In this document: piece by piece, positions 41,785-51,429 of the stretch
Position numbering within the stretch: position 1 is the first letter of the stretch
Layout of the letters: the number at the start of each line of letters is the position of its first letter
Source: JBGAJN01 sp044224905
Lineage (GTDB): Bacteria > Verrucomicrobiota > Verrucomicrobiia > Limisphaerales > JBGAJN01
Direction of reading: 5' to 3'
Length of the DNA stretch: 64,000 nt
Assembly: GCA_044224905.1 (NCBI GenBank)
Contig: JBGAJN010000001.1
Location: 744,001-808,000 of the forward strand
Made by a program: the position numbers and the translations under genes
The notes under the pieces: model-generated
Databases searched by the model: none
The model's input: only the letters and a program-made list of their open reading frames with translations
What the model was told of the DNA's origin: nothing

Positions 41785-44700
41785 TCACTTCACGATCACG
41801 CGATAGAAGCGGGACGATGCGAGTTGCAGCGGCGGCGTTCCTCCGGTCTGCGACCCGTTGTCCACCCATTCGGCAACTCCAGCTTGCGGGAATGTCAGTG
41901 TCGGGTTCGCGACGGTGGTCCAGGTAACGAAGTCGGCCGTGTATTGAATTTGATAGATCTGCGTGCGATAGCCGACCTCACTCGCCGTTGTGAAGCGCAC
42001 GGTGAGGTTGGAATTGCCGGCGACTGACGTGGTCGTCACCTTGAACGCGCTGGATGAGTCTGTCGGAACGGTTCCAGCGATGAACTCGTGATAGTTGTTC
42101 ATTCCGTCTCCATCGAAATCCCCGAAGCGATCGGTGGCATTCGTGCCGTTGGCGAGGCTGCGCACCCCGAAGTATTTCAAAGCCCAGGCGTCGTAGATTC
42201 CATCGGTGTCCGTATCCGTGTAGCGGAATGCATCGGCGGTCAGCGTGTTCGCGCCGTAGCTCACGCGGAAACTGCCCAGAGTGTCGGCAGTAGTGAGCCG
42301 GAAGCCGGTTGATGGTGCGTTGAGGAAGAATGAGCCGCCGTTGAGCGCATATTGGACCAAGGTGAACACTTTGTTGGTTGGGGGCAGGAAGCTGTTCGTC
42401 AGTGAAAGTTCCAGCGTGCCGTCGAACACCGCGGTGCCGCCGATGGAGAGTACGTCATAGTCATTGGTCGCAATCAAACCACCGAGTTCAAAGGCGAGCG
42501 TTGCTTGCGACAGCATCTGAAGATCGCTGTCGATCCGCAGCGCGCCCACGGGGTTCCCGGGACGCAGCGCGCCATTGATTACCCATACTGTGTTGGACAT
42601 CCGCCCGGAACCGCCGAGCGTCGCGCCGTTTTCGACGAAGACGTTGCCGATCGCTCCAGTGCCTGAGCCGACGGTGTTATTGACGAGGAGGGTTCCTTCG
42701 CTGACCAATACATCGCCCGTGAAGGCGTTGGCGCCCGTAAGGCTTACGGTGCCGGGGCCCTCTTTGGTTACGCCATATGGGGTGCTGGAGGATTGGGCAA
42801 TGTTCCCTGTGAAGTTGACGCGTGCGTTGGCTGGGGCGGTGAGCGTGACATTGTCCAGCAATGAGATGTTTCCAGAGAACGTGTTGGTAGAGTTGTTCGC
42901 TACGGTGCCGATCACTTTCGGACCGCCATAGATCGGATCTTCGATGACGATCGGCTGTGACATGCGATATGAGCCCGTGGTGAGCAACCGCGACGGGCCG
43001 GCGATGACAACCAAGTTTCCGGAATCCCCGAGTGGGCTGGCGCGACCAACGGTGTCGGCGGTGACAAATACGTCGCCGCCATTGGCTTGGAGGCCGCCGG
43101 TGAACGTGCTAAGGCCGGAGAGCGTCAGCGAACCGGAATTGAACTTGATGATGTTCACGCGGCCGGTGACGGCGCTGGTGATGTAGGATGCGTCGGTGTT
43201 GTTGAGGCGGAGGGTGGCGAGATTGGTGGAGCCGTTGACGACGTTGCCATCGCTCCAGAGGCTGGCGACTGACTGGTTGAACCCGTTGAGATCAAAGGTT
43301 GCGAAGTTGGTGATCGCGAGGCGTGACGCAATCGGCAACGTGTCGTTGCGACTGATACGCAGGATGCCTTCGTTCACAAACGTGCCGCCGGTATAGTTCA
43401 GTTTTCCGCCGAGGACGACCGTATCGAGGCCGACTTTCGTCAAGGAGCGGGCGCCGCCAATTTCCGTGATCGTGGCGTTGTTCGAAAAGATGACCCCGTT
43501 GCGACCGATATCAACGCCGCTCTGGCCGACTTTGGAGTTGGCCGCGAGTTGAAGGGTGACGTTCGTGCCAACGGTGATAACTGCGGTTCGGGCATCGTCG
43601 ATGTAGTTGTACGCTTCGATGGTTCCGCCGTTCAGTTGAATGGTTTTGTTGAGTGAGTTTGTGGCGGGCCCGGTTAGATTTAAGTTTGCGGCGAGTTGCA
43701 GATTGACGTTTGTGGGTACGATGTAGGTCTGCGCGTTAGTGGTGTTAGCGAAGCGGTTGAATTCGTTCTGCCAGCGTTCGGCGGAACCTGGCTGTTGGGT
43801 CAGCTGCGCGATCGGCGAGAAATTAGTCACGCCGCCAACCAGTTCGAACACGTTGTTTGCGGTGATGATCGCTTTGCTGGACGCGTCGCCCAGCGCGCCA
43901 TTGTGCGCCACCGCGAGAACGCCCCCAGCGACATCGATGGTGCCGCCGCTGAAGGTTGTGCTGCTGTCGTTGGACAAGACGAGCGTGCCGTTCCCGAATT
44001 TCGAAAGTGTCCGCCCATTGCCCACCAAGCCGCCGAACGCGAAGCGATTCGATCCGCCGGTGATCGGGAACGTGAGATTTTGAACGTTCACGAGGCTATC
44101 AGCGTTGAGGGTGGCCGGGCCTTGGATGCTGAAAATATTCCGGCTGCCAGACTGGCGCACGAGGAGCACGGAGCCGAGCGGTCCATTCGAAATCGAATTC
44201 AAGTCGATGCCCGATGCGTAAGTCTGAGTGCGGTCGCTCTGGGCGCCGAAGTCGGTGGTAATGGTGTTGATGTCCTGATTTACCAATTTGCCGCCACCGT
44301 AGTTCATCGCGTTGCTGATGCCAGAGAACTGGAGCGTGACGCGGCCATTGAGATTCACCACGTTGCCCGGAGCGGTGACGCCCAGACCGTTGGTGGCGAA
44401 GTTGCCGAGCGCAACGGAACCGCGGTTGATGTTCCAACCGTTGGAATAGGTGTTCAGGCTGGAATCGAGTCGCAACTGGCCTTCGCCGAACTTCGTGATC
44501 GAGCCGGCGTTGATGGTCGTGTTGGTGAGGCGCGCGGTGAGGCCGTTTTGTACGTAGATCAAGGCCTCGTTCGTGCCGGTGTCGCCGAAGATTAAGTTCA
44601 GATTGCTGTGCGTTACGCTGCTGTTGAATAACAAGCCGCCGCTGCGGATGGTCAGATTCGAACTGGCACCGCCAACGATGGGGGCTCCCGATCGCAATGC

Positions 44701-47700
44701 GTAGACCGCGGTATCCGCTGCCAGGGCGATTGACGAGGCGGTAACGGGCGTGGCGATCACATCATTTGCTCCAGCGGCGGTCAGCGGGTTGGCAGAGTAA
44801 ACCACGTTGGTGATGCCGGTAGCCGGGCTGTAGTTCGCAAACGTGACGTCGGTGGCGTTGATGATCCAAGGGGCGGTCATGCCGTTGTTCGTGGCGAGCG
44901 GTACCGTCACAAGGAGTCGGGCGTTGGTGCTGCCGAGGAGGCCGGTGCCACGATTCAATTGCAGCGTGCCTGCGCCGATACGGTTAAGGCTGTCGAGTGT
45001 GAGCAGGGAAGTCGCGCCGGCGGTAGAACTGCTCGAGAGCGTCAACTGGCTGCCGAGCGCGGCGTTGAGCGCCCCAATTTTTTCAGCGCTCTGGATCGCG
45101 GCGGCGCGGCCGAGGTGTGACAGTATCGCGCCGTTCAAGGTGAGCGGCGCTGTGTCGCCCAGACGGTTGGTGTTGAGCGTGCCGGTGCTGTCCAATCGGA
45201 TTTCGCCGCCCGGATGCGTCACGAAGAGGTTGTTGTTGCCATTGCCTGAAGCGTCGGCGAAGGAGCCATTGCCGTTGGCTTGCAACAAGCCATAGATGTC
45301 TACGCTGCCAGTGCCCAAGGGAGTGTTTGCCCGTCCGGTAGAGATGGTGAGGGCGCCGGAATTGATGACGGTGCCGCCGGTATAGCTGTTACTTCCGCCA
45401 ATGACGACGGAGCCGGCCGGGGGCACGCTGGCCAACGGCGAGGCAAACGGGTTGACGTTCACATCGAGGCTGCGGCTGTTGGTGAGGCCGTCACGCAGGA
45501 GATTGGCCGCGTTGAGCGAAACCGCATTGCTGCCCCCGCCAAATTTGTAGGTGGAGGCGTACGGCGTGATAAGGCCGGTGTGAGTCACGTTGAAGCCGTC
45601 GGGCGCACCGAGGCGCACGTCGCGGTTGGCGCCGGTGGGGCTGAGATCGAGGTTGTTGGTGAGATTGAACGCGAGCGCGAGCACACTATTCGGTGCGAAG
45701 GAGAATTTGCCGAGCACGCTCACCAAATTGGCGTTGCTGAAGCCGCTGGCCAAGCTGGCCAACGCGCCGTTACCCACTTCAACGATGCCGCCGGGTAAGG
45801 CGTTCGTGTTGGCGAAAATAACGCGACCCGGCGTTCCGACCACGGAGGTTGCAACCTTGAAATTGCCGCTGAAGCCGCTGTTGTTGCCGCCGAGTTCGAG
45901 GCCGGTGCCGTTGTTCGCGATCAGCGTGAGGTTGCGCGCCGCTCCATCGGAACCGAAGTCGCTATTGATGACGATGCGGCTGCCGGTGCCGCCGCCCGAG
46001 CCGTTGACCAGAACGATTTGATTGTTTCCGGCGACCATCGCGGGGCCGACGAACGTGGCGGGCGCGAGCGTGGTGGCGTTGTAGAAGCCCGAGCTACCCG
46101 CGGTGATGGTCAGCGGGCCGCGGAGCGTGAGCGAGCCGGTATTTGTCACGAGTGGCAGGCCGGTTCCTTGCGCGGTGAAGTCCAGCGTCCCGCCGCCATT
46201 GAACAGGAAGCCCGCGCCGTTCTGCACGGATCCGGAGATGATGAAATTGTTGGAGAGCACGTAGTTGTTGCTCGCGTTTTGTTGGAACGCGAAGGTGCTC
46301 CCGCCGCCGCCATCGATGCGGATGGGGCCGGATCCGAACGCATAACCGCCCGCGGGCGCATTGGCGGGGCGCCAGACGACGACTCCGTTCTCGATGACGG
46401 TGCCGCCGGTGTGGCTCGGCGCGATGAGGTTGGTGTAACCGAGATTCTCCGTGCCGAGTTTCCGCAGCACCGAGCCCGCGGTGCCTTCGGAAATGGGGCC
46501 GGCAAGGAGCACTGAGAATGGATTCGCCGACCGGGTATCGGTCACGTTGAAACCGGCGATGCCTTTTATGATTGTCGAGCCATCGACGCGTAGATTGAAC
46601 GTGTTGCCGCCGGCAACCGTGAGCGTGCCGCCGTCATGATTGAGTTGGCTGATCTGGACCAAACCGTTCGCATTCGCGCCGCCGTAACGATCAACGTTGA
46701 TGCCCGTGTTGTTCGTGGCGATGACGACGTAACCGTTTCCCGGACCGAAGACCTGGTTTGACAGCGAGCGCAATAACAGCGTCGCGTTGTCCAGCCAGAT
46801 GTTGTTCGTGCCCGCCGGTGTGTTGGTGGCGCCATTTGCCGCGATTTGGAAACCGCCGTTGGTGATGAAGCTGCCGCCGCTGTAGTTATTGTTGACGAGG
46901 TTGGTCAGGAAGAGTGTGCCGGTGCCGATTTTTGCCAGCTGGGTGCCGGGCGCGGCTTCAGTGAGTTGGCCGTTGAAGACCACATTACCCGCCGCGTTGA
47001 TGAGTTGGTCACCCTGTAGCACGACATTGCTTTGGAAGCGGAAGGTTGCCGCGAGTGTGTTGCTGCCGATGAAGGTCGCGGTGTCGTTCAGTTGGATATT
47101 GCCGCCGCCAACAAAAATGTTGTTGCTGACGGTGAACGGTGCCTGCACTCCGAGGAACATCCCATTGCCGCTGGTGAGTGTGAAAGTATTGGTGCCCTTC
47201 GGCAATTCGAGCGATCCGATCTGAAAGGTGTTGTTCACGCCACTGGCGCCTGGGCGGTCAACATTGATTGTCGTGGGGCCGATGCCGGTAATGCCGTAGC
47301 CGTTGCCGACGCCAAAGATTTGATTGGTATCGCTCCGCAACTCGAGCGTCGCATTCGAGATGGTGACATCGCCCGTGCCGAGCGGCGTGGTGACGAACGT
47401 GGCGTTGTTGGTGTTCGTGCCACCAGTAACGCGCACGACACCCAGGCCGATGTAGGTGCCACCGCTGTAGGTATTATTGAACTGGTTGGTAATGAAGAGA
47501 CGCGCGGTTCCCAGCTTCGTGAACGAAGAATTGCTGATGCTTTCGGAAATGGGGCCGTTCAAGATCACGTCGTTGCTCGCTGTCAGGCGGGCGTTTCCGT
47601 TGAGAGTTGTCGGCCCTGTAAAGCGAAGGACGAACGCGTTGCCACCCGCGACGACGACGTTGTTCGACGGCAGAGTGAGGGCTCCGAGGCTGATGGTCTT

Positions 47701-49608
47701 GGCGGTGCCTCCTGCGGCCGTGACGCGGTCGACATTGATGAAAGCGTTGCTTGTGATGGTGAGGTTGTTGCCGCCGCCGGGGCCGATGGTGATATTGGTG
47801 TCGGAACGCAATTGCAGAATTCCGCTCGCAAGCGTGACCGGGCCGATGCCGAGCGGGGTGGTGATGAAATTACTCGTGTTGGTGTTGAACCCAGCAGTCG
47901 CCGCCACGAGGCCGGTAACGATGTTGAGGCCACCGCTGAACGTGTTATCGACGAAATTGGTGAAAAAGAGACTGCCGGAGCCGGTTTTGTTGAGCGTGCC
48001 GGCATTGGTGCCATCGGTGATCGGCCCGTTGAAGATTATCGGGACGGGCCGCAGTGTGGTTGCGAAATCAATCGTGGCGGAACCGCTCACCGCCGAGGTG
48101 CTCTCGAAACGAAATCCGTAATCGTTGAAATTGCTGAACGTCACCGTGCTTGAATTGATGGTGAGTCCGCGGAAGGCAGAGTAGTTGGTGGCCGCGTTGC
48201 CGTTGGCGTTGACGCGGAACGCTTCGATCTGTGAGTTGCCGTTGACGACGATGTTGTTGGAGAACTGGACGACGGCATTGGTGCGATTGGTGACTGTGGT
48301 GCTGGTGAAGCCGTTGTGGAGGATGCGGAGGAGTGAGCCGGCGTTGAGCTCGATCGTGGCCGTCCCCAAAGTGCTGCCATTGGTGTGGGAGGAGACCAGT
48401 TGTGCGTTCGTGCCCACGCTCAGGAGGCCGGAGAAGGTGTTTAAATTATTTGTCAGCGTCAACGTAGCCCGATTGGTGCCGGCGATGACGCTCACGTTGC
48501 CGTCGCCGGTGAGCACGCCGCCGAGGAGGACCGCGCGGGAAAAGTTCGTTGTGCGGGCGTCGGCCAGGGAAATGGTGCTCGTATTCGGGCTGAGGAAATT
48601 CATGACGCCCTCGAAATTGCGGTTGCCCCCTACCGGCGCCAGCGTGCCGCCGGCGAAATTAATCGTGTTGGTGAGCGTCGTCCCGCTGTTGTAGCCGAAG
48701 GTGCCTCCGTTGAGATTAATGGTGGTCGCCACGCCGTTGGAGCCGAGCACGGCGCTGTTGTCGACCTGCAGCAAGCCGCCGTTGATTGCGGTGGTGCCGC
48801 TGCGGAGAATGTTGTTGGCCTGCAGTTGGAGAATGCCCGAGCCGTCCTTGGTGAGGGCGTTGCCGTTGGTGCCGAGCGGAACGTTGACAACCGTGACGAA
48901 ATTGCTCGTGACTTCCAAATGACCTCCCCCGGCGCCCATGATGAGGGGACGGCTTTGCGTGAAGGATCCGTTGAACTGCAGTGTGGCGTCGTTGCCGATG
49001 ATGACCACGTTGGTTGCATTGCCGAGTCCTGCGGTGGCGCTGACGGCCAGTGTTCCGCCTTCGATGTCCACCACGTTGCCCGCTCCGCCGAACGTGTTCG
49101 CGCCGGTCAAGGTCAGCTTGTAGTTGCCGGTTTTGAGCACACTGTTCGTGCCGCTGATGACGCCGGCGATGTTGACCGCGCCGGTTCCGGTCCCGCCGAA
49201 CGTCAGGTTGGTGGCGAGCAGTACGGCGTTGGAAATGTTTACCGCGCCGGAGTTCTGCTGCAGAAGTTGCGGCCCGCCGGCTGTGCCGAGGGAAAACTGC
49301 AGCGCGCCGCCGGAAAGGGAAATCGTGTTCGTCGAAGTGCTGTTGAGCAGCAGTTGATTCACCAGGTAGTTCCCGTTGTTGTTATTCGTCGAGCGGAAGT
49401 TCATGCCGCCGCTGGCGTTGAACTGCAGGATCGTGTTGGTGGAACTCACCGGCACGCCGGGCGACCAGTTTGACGCCACGGTCCAGAAGCCATTTGTGGC
49501 GCTGGTCCAGTTATTGGTGGTCTGGGCGTGGGTGAAGGTGGCGCTGGCGAGCGAAACGAGCAGGAGCCCGCGGAGGAACACGCCCGGGGAGATGCGATTG
49601 GGTTGCAT
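41785..49608 (-). CDS. Giant secreted autotransporter-associated beta-strand-repeat protein
   Basis: A 2607-residue protein with a signal peptide (FLRGLLLVSLASATFTHAQ, cleaved near residue 29). It contains about twelve PATR-type beta-strand repeats of the form LxKxGxGxLxLxxxNxYxGGTxxxxGxL, for example near residues 539, 698, 893 and 1051, where longer units of 160-195 residues are repeated (shared LELRSDTNQIFG and INVDR segments). The C terminus has two aspartate-rich, calcium-type motifs (DTDTDGIYDAWALKYFG near 2468; DFDGDGMNNYHEF near 2499) and ends FYRVIVK. There is no autotransporter beta-barrel, PEP-CTERM or LPXTG signal. It is probably a right-handed beta-helix-like surface or secreted adhesin. 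A sigma-54-like promoter lies 17 nt before its predicted leader end. It is convergent with the giant transferase gene, 15 bp apart. Confidence 0.87.
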   Translation of the reverse strand: MQPNRISPGVFLRGLLLVSLASATFTHAQTTNNWTSATNGFWTVASNWSPGVPVSSTNTILQFNASGGMNFRSTNNNNGNYLVNQLLLNSTSTNTISLSGGALQFSLGTAGGPQLLQQNSGAVNISNAVLLATNLTFGGTGTGAVNIAGVISGTNSVLKTGNYKLTLTGANTFGGAGNVVDIEGGTLAVSATAGLGNATNVVIIGNDATLQFNGSFTQSRPLIMGAGGGHLEVTSNFVTVVNVPLGTNGNALTKDGSGILQLQANNILRSGTTAINGGLLQVDNSAVLGSNGVATTINLNGGTFGYNSGTTLTNTINFAGGTLAPVGGNRNFEGVMNFLSPNTSTISLADARTTNFSRAVLLGGVLTGDGNVSVIAGTNRATLTLTNNLNTFSGLLSVGTNAQLVSSHTNGSTLGTATIELNAGSLLRILHNGFTSTTVTNRTNAVVQFSNNIVVNGNSQIEAFRVNANGNAATNYSAFRGLTINSSTVTFSNFNDYGFRFESTSAVSGSATIDFATTLRPVPIIFNGPITDGTNAGTLNKTGSGSLFFTNFVDNTFSGGLNIVTGLVAATAGFNTNTSNFITTPLGIGPVTLASGILQLRSDTNITIGPGGGNNLTITSNAFINVDRVTAAGGTAKTISLGALTLPSNNVVVAGGNAFVLRFTGPTTLNGNARLTASNDVILNGPISESISNSSFTKLGTARLFITNQFNNTYSGGTYIGLGVVRVTGGTNTNNATFVTTPLGTGDVTISNATLELRSDTNQIFGVGNGYGITGIGPTTINVDRPGASGVNNTFQIGSLELPKGTNTFTLTSGNGMFLGVQAPFTVSNNIFVGGGNIQLNDTATFIGSNTLAATFRFQSNVVLQGDQLINAAGNVVFNGQLTEAAPGTQLAKIGTGTLFLTNLVNNNYSGGSFITNGGFQIAANGATNTPAGTNNIWLDNATLLLRSLSNQVFGPGNGYVVIATNNTGINVDRYGGANANGLVQISQLNHDGGTLTVAGGNTFNLRVDGSTIIKGIAGFNVTDTRSANPFSVLLAGPISEGTAGSVLRKLGTENLGYTNLIAPSHTGGTVIENGVVVWRPANAPAGGYAFGSGPIRIDGGGGSTFAFQQNASNNYVLSNNFIISGSVQNGAGFLFNGGGTLDFTAQGTGLPLVTNTGSLTLRGPLTITAGSSGFYNATTLAPATFVGPAMVAGNNQIVLVNGSGGGTGSRIVINSDFGSDGAARNLTLIANNGTGLELGGNNSGFSGNFKVATSVVGTPGRVIFANTNALPGGIVEVGNGALASLASGFSNANLVSVLGKFSFAPNSVLALAFNLTNNLDLSPTGANRDVRLGAPDGFNVTHTGLITPYASTYKFGGGSNAVSLNAANLLRDGLTNSRSLDVNVNPFASPLASVPPAGSVVIGGSNSYTGGTVINSGALTISTGRANTPLGTGSVDIYGLLQANGNGSFADASGNGNNNLFVTHPGGEIRLDSTGTLNTNRLGDTAPLTLNGAILSHLGRAAAIQSAEKIGALNAALGSQLTLSSSSTAGATSLLTLDSLNRIGAGTLQLNRGTGLLGSTNARLLVTVPLATNNGMTAPWIINATDVTFANYSPATGITNVVYSANPLTAAGANDVIATPVTASSIALAADTAVYALRSGAPIVGGASSNLTIRSGGLLFNSSVTHSNLNLIFGDTGTNEALIYVQNGLTARLTNTTINAGSITKFGEGQLRLDSSLNTYSNGWNINRGSVALGNFATNGLGVTAPGNVVNLNGRVTLQFSGISNAMNYGGGKLVNQDINTITTDFGAQSDRTQTYASGIDLNSISNGPLGSVLLVRQSGSRNIFSIQGPATLNADSLVNVQNLTFPITGGSNRFAFGGLVGNGRTLSKFGNGTLVLSNDSSTTFSGGTIDVAGGVLAVAHNGALGDASSKAIITANNVFELVGGVTNFSPIAQLTQQPGSAERWQNEFNRFANTTNAQTYIVPTNVNLQLAANLNLTGPATNSLNKTIQLNGGTIEAYNYIDDARTAVITVGTNVTLQLAANSKVGQSGVDIGRNGVIFSNNATITEIGGARSLTKVGLDTVVLGGKLNYTGGTFVNEGILRISRNDTLPIASRLAITNFATFDLNGFNQSVASLWSDGNVVNGSTNLATLRLNNTDASYITSAVTGRVNIIKFNSGSLTLSGLSTFTGGLQANGGDVFVTADTVGRASPLGDSGNLVVIAGPSRLLTTGSYRMSQPIVIEDPIYGGPKVIGTVANNSTNTFSGNISLLDNVTLTAPANARVNFTGNIAQSSSTPYGVTKEGPGTVSLTGANAFTGDVLVSEGTLLVNNTVGSGTGAIGNVFVENGATLGGSGRMSNTVWVINGALRPGNPVGALRIDSDLQMLSQATLAFELGGLIATNDYDVLSIGGTAVFDGTLELSLTNSFLPPTNKVFTLVQYALNGGSFFLNAPSTGFRLTTADTLGSFRVSYGANTLTADAFRYTDTDTDGIYDAWALKYFGVRSLANGTNATDRFGDFDGDGMNNYHEFIAGTVPTDSSSAFKVTTTSVAGNSNLTVRFTTASEVGYRTQIYQIQYTADFVTWTTVANPTLTFPQAGVAEWVDNGSQTGGTPPLQLASSRFYRVIVK

Positions 49609-49635
49609 GGCTGAGGGTTGTTGGTTCTTTCTTAA

Positions 49636-49651
49636 TGCCAGACTTTTGCCA
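49636..49651 (-). promoter_or_regulatory. Sigma-54-like promoter of the giant repeat-protein gene
   Basis: On the minus strand TGGCAAAAGTCTGGCA gives the -24/-12 pattern with correct GG-N10-GC spacing (-12 C at 49637). The predicted transcript starts near 49625, leaving about 16-17 nt before the ATG ending at 49608. This matches the leader length at the flagellar sites in this window. Confidence 0.58.
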
Positions 49652-49782
49652 TCCTATCAACTTAAACATGCTCTCTGGCGGGCTATTTCCGCCCTTGAAT
49701 GCGCGAGAGATGTTCCCTCCATTCGGCGATGTCGCCCCGCTTATTCCCTTTCTTTCCGGCCCGTGTCCGCTACCTTGTCGCC

Positions 49783-51018
49783 ATGCCGTTTAGTGAACTA
49801 GGCCTGTCCAAACCCTGCGTCGATGGTGTGAAAGCCATGGGCTACGTCGATCCGACCCCCATTCAACTCCGTGCCATCCCGCTTATCTTGAGCGGCCGCG
49901 ACGTCATCGGCAGTGCCCAAACCGGCACCGGCAAAACCGCCGCCTTTGCGCTCCCCATTCTCACGAAGATCGAATCCCACCAGCCGCAGACGCGCGTATT
50001 GATCCTCGAACCCACGCGGGAACTCGCGGCCCAGGTGGAGACTGCGCTCCGTGATTTTTGCCGCTTCACCGATCTCCGCGTCGCTGTCATGTATGGTGGC
50101 GTCGGTTACGGCAAGCAGCTTGATGCCTTGAAAAGCGGCGTGGACATCATCGTGGCTACGCCCGGCCGGCTGCTCGACCACATGCAGCAGGGCAACTGCA
50201 AACTAGACCACGTCCAATACCTCGTCCTCGACGAAGCCGACCGCATGCTCGACATGGGCTTCCTCCCGGACGTCCGCCGCATCGTCGAGAAGATCCCCCG
50301 TCAACGCCACACCTCGCTCTTTTCCGCCACCGTCCCGCCGCAGATCGAGACCCTGATCAAGTGGGCGATGAAGGATCCCGAGACCATCGAGATCGGCGCC
50401 CGCCGCAGTCCGGCGGAAACGGTCAAGCACGTCATCTACCCGGTCGCGGAAGACCAGAAGTCCGACCTGCTCCGCACCCTGCTCGAGACGGTTAAATACG
50501 ATTCCGTCATCATTTTCTGCCGTACGAAGAACCGTGCCGACCGGATCGGGCACATGCTCAAGAAGAACAACCACGCCGTGGCCATTCTTCATTCCAACCG
50601 CACCCAGCGCGAACGTGAACAGGCCCTTCAAGGCTTCCGCGAGGGCAAGTTCGAGGTCCTCGTCGCCACCGACATTGCGGCGCGCGGCTTGGACATCGCC
50701 AATGTCAGCCACGTGATCAACTACGACGTGCCGCAGCACCCGGAGGATTACGTTCACCGCATCGGCCGCACCGGGCGCGCGGAGAACACGGGCGATGCCT
50801 TCACCATCATGGTGGCCGAGGACGCCGGGCACGTGCATTCCATCGAGCGCTACATCGGGAAGCCGATCGAGCGGATCAAGCTGGAGAATTTCAATTACAA
50901 GTACACCGCGATCTTCGACGAAGGCAAAGCCGGTCAACCCGCCCCGCACGAGCGCAAGATGCGTTCCGTGCGCTTGAGCGGCGGCTACTACTTCGGTCCC
51001 TCCAAACGGCGCCGCTGA
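49783..51018 (+). CDS. DEAD-box RNA helicase, RhlE-like
   Basis: A 411-residue ATP-dependent RNA helicase, probably for ribosome assembly, RNA decay or cold adaptation. It has the Q motif (FSELGLSKPCVDGVKAMGYV, TPIQ), motif I AQTGTGKT (residues 45-52), Ia PTRELAAQ, II DEAD (near 150), III SAT (near 181), IV VIIFCRTKNRAD, V ATDIAARGLDI and VI HRIGRTGRA (near 325). The C terminus is a short basic tail (GYYFGPSKRRR), not a long RGG or DbpA-type domain. I chose the ATG at 49783; an upstream in-frame ATG at 49699 adds an unrelated basic stretch. Several RhlE-type paralogues are common, so no gene symbol is given. Confidence 0.93.
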   Translation: MPFSELGLSKPCVDGVKAMGYVDPTPIQLRAIPLILSGRDVIGSAQTGTGKTAAFALPILTKIESHQPQTRVLILEPTRELAAQVETALRDFCRFTDLRVAVMYGGVGYGKQLDALKSGVDIIVATPGRLLDHMQQGNCKLDHVQYLVLDEADRMLDMGFLPDVRRIVEKIPRQRHTSLFSATVPPQIETLIKWAMKDPETIEIGARRSPAETVKHVIYPVAEDQKSDLLRTLLETVKYDSVIIFCRTKNRADRIGHMLKKNNHAVAILHSNRTQREREQALQGFREGKFEVLVATDIAARGLDIANVSHVINYDVPQHPEDYVHRIGRTGRAENTGDAFTIMVAEDAGHVHSIERYIGKPIERIKLENFNYKYTAIFDEGKAGQPAPHERKMRSVRLSGGYYFGPSKRRR

Positions 51019-51040
51019 TCGATGGGGTGAAACGGATGCT

Positions 51041-51370
51041 GTGAGATCGATTGAGAAGTCCGGCTGGATAGTCATTGGGATTACAATTGCAGCCATACTT
51101 CTCGGATTGTTCGCAATTGGACGCCGACAAGGTTCGCAGGGGCGTTTGGCGGCCAAGAATGCCTGCTTCCGCAATCTCCAACAAATTAATCGCGCGATTC
51201 AACCATGGGCCTTGGAGACCAAACGAAAGCTTGGCGATTCAATCAACGTTCAAGAGGTTGCTGGATACATCCAGAACGGCGTGATGCCTCATTGTCCAGC
51301 CGGTGGTGAATACACCATCGGTCAAGTCGGTAAGCCGGTGTTATGCAGCTACCCCGGCCATTCTTTGTGA
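51041..51370 (+). CDS. Pseudopilin-like small membrane protein
   Basis: A 109-residue product, probably starting at the GTG at 51041. It has one N-terminal membrane span (IVIGITIAAILLGLFAIGR) and a small extracytoplasmic domain: CFRNLQQINRAIQPWALETK, then GVMPHCPAGGEYTIGQVGKP, VLCSYPGHSL. The paired-cysteine C terminus with CPAGG-x-Y resembles type II secretion-like pseudopilins that are abundant in Verrucomicrobiota (family recollection). Unlike those, it has no GFTLIEL prepilin leader, so it would remain an ordinary single-span anchor. It follows the helicase gene by 22 nt. Confidence 0.6.
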   Translation: MRSIEKSGWIVIGITIAAILLGLFAIGRRQGSQGRLAAKNACFRNLQQINRAIQPWALETKRKLGDSINVQEVAGYIQNGVMPHCPAGGEYTIGQVGKPVLCSYPGHSL

Positions 51371-51429
51371 ACTTGGCTGGAACGCCGCCATTGGGTGAAG
51401 TTTCTTGCCGCACCTTTTACCCTCCTCAT

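Noticed and set aside
41824..49473. Many plus-strand open frames of 60-370 codons across this interval
   Set aside because: All are antisense to the 2607-residue repeat protein, whose frame, signal peptide and repeat pattern are clear. Their translations are low-complexity and carry no domains.
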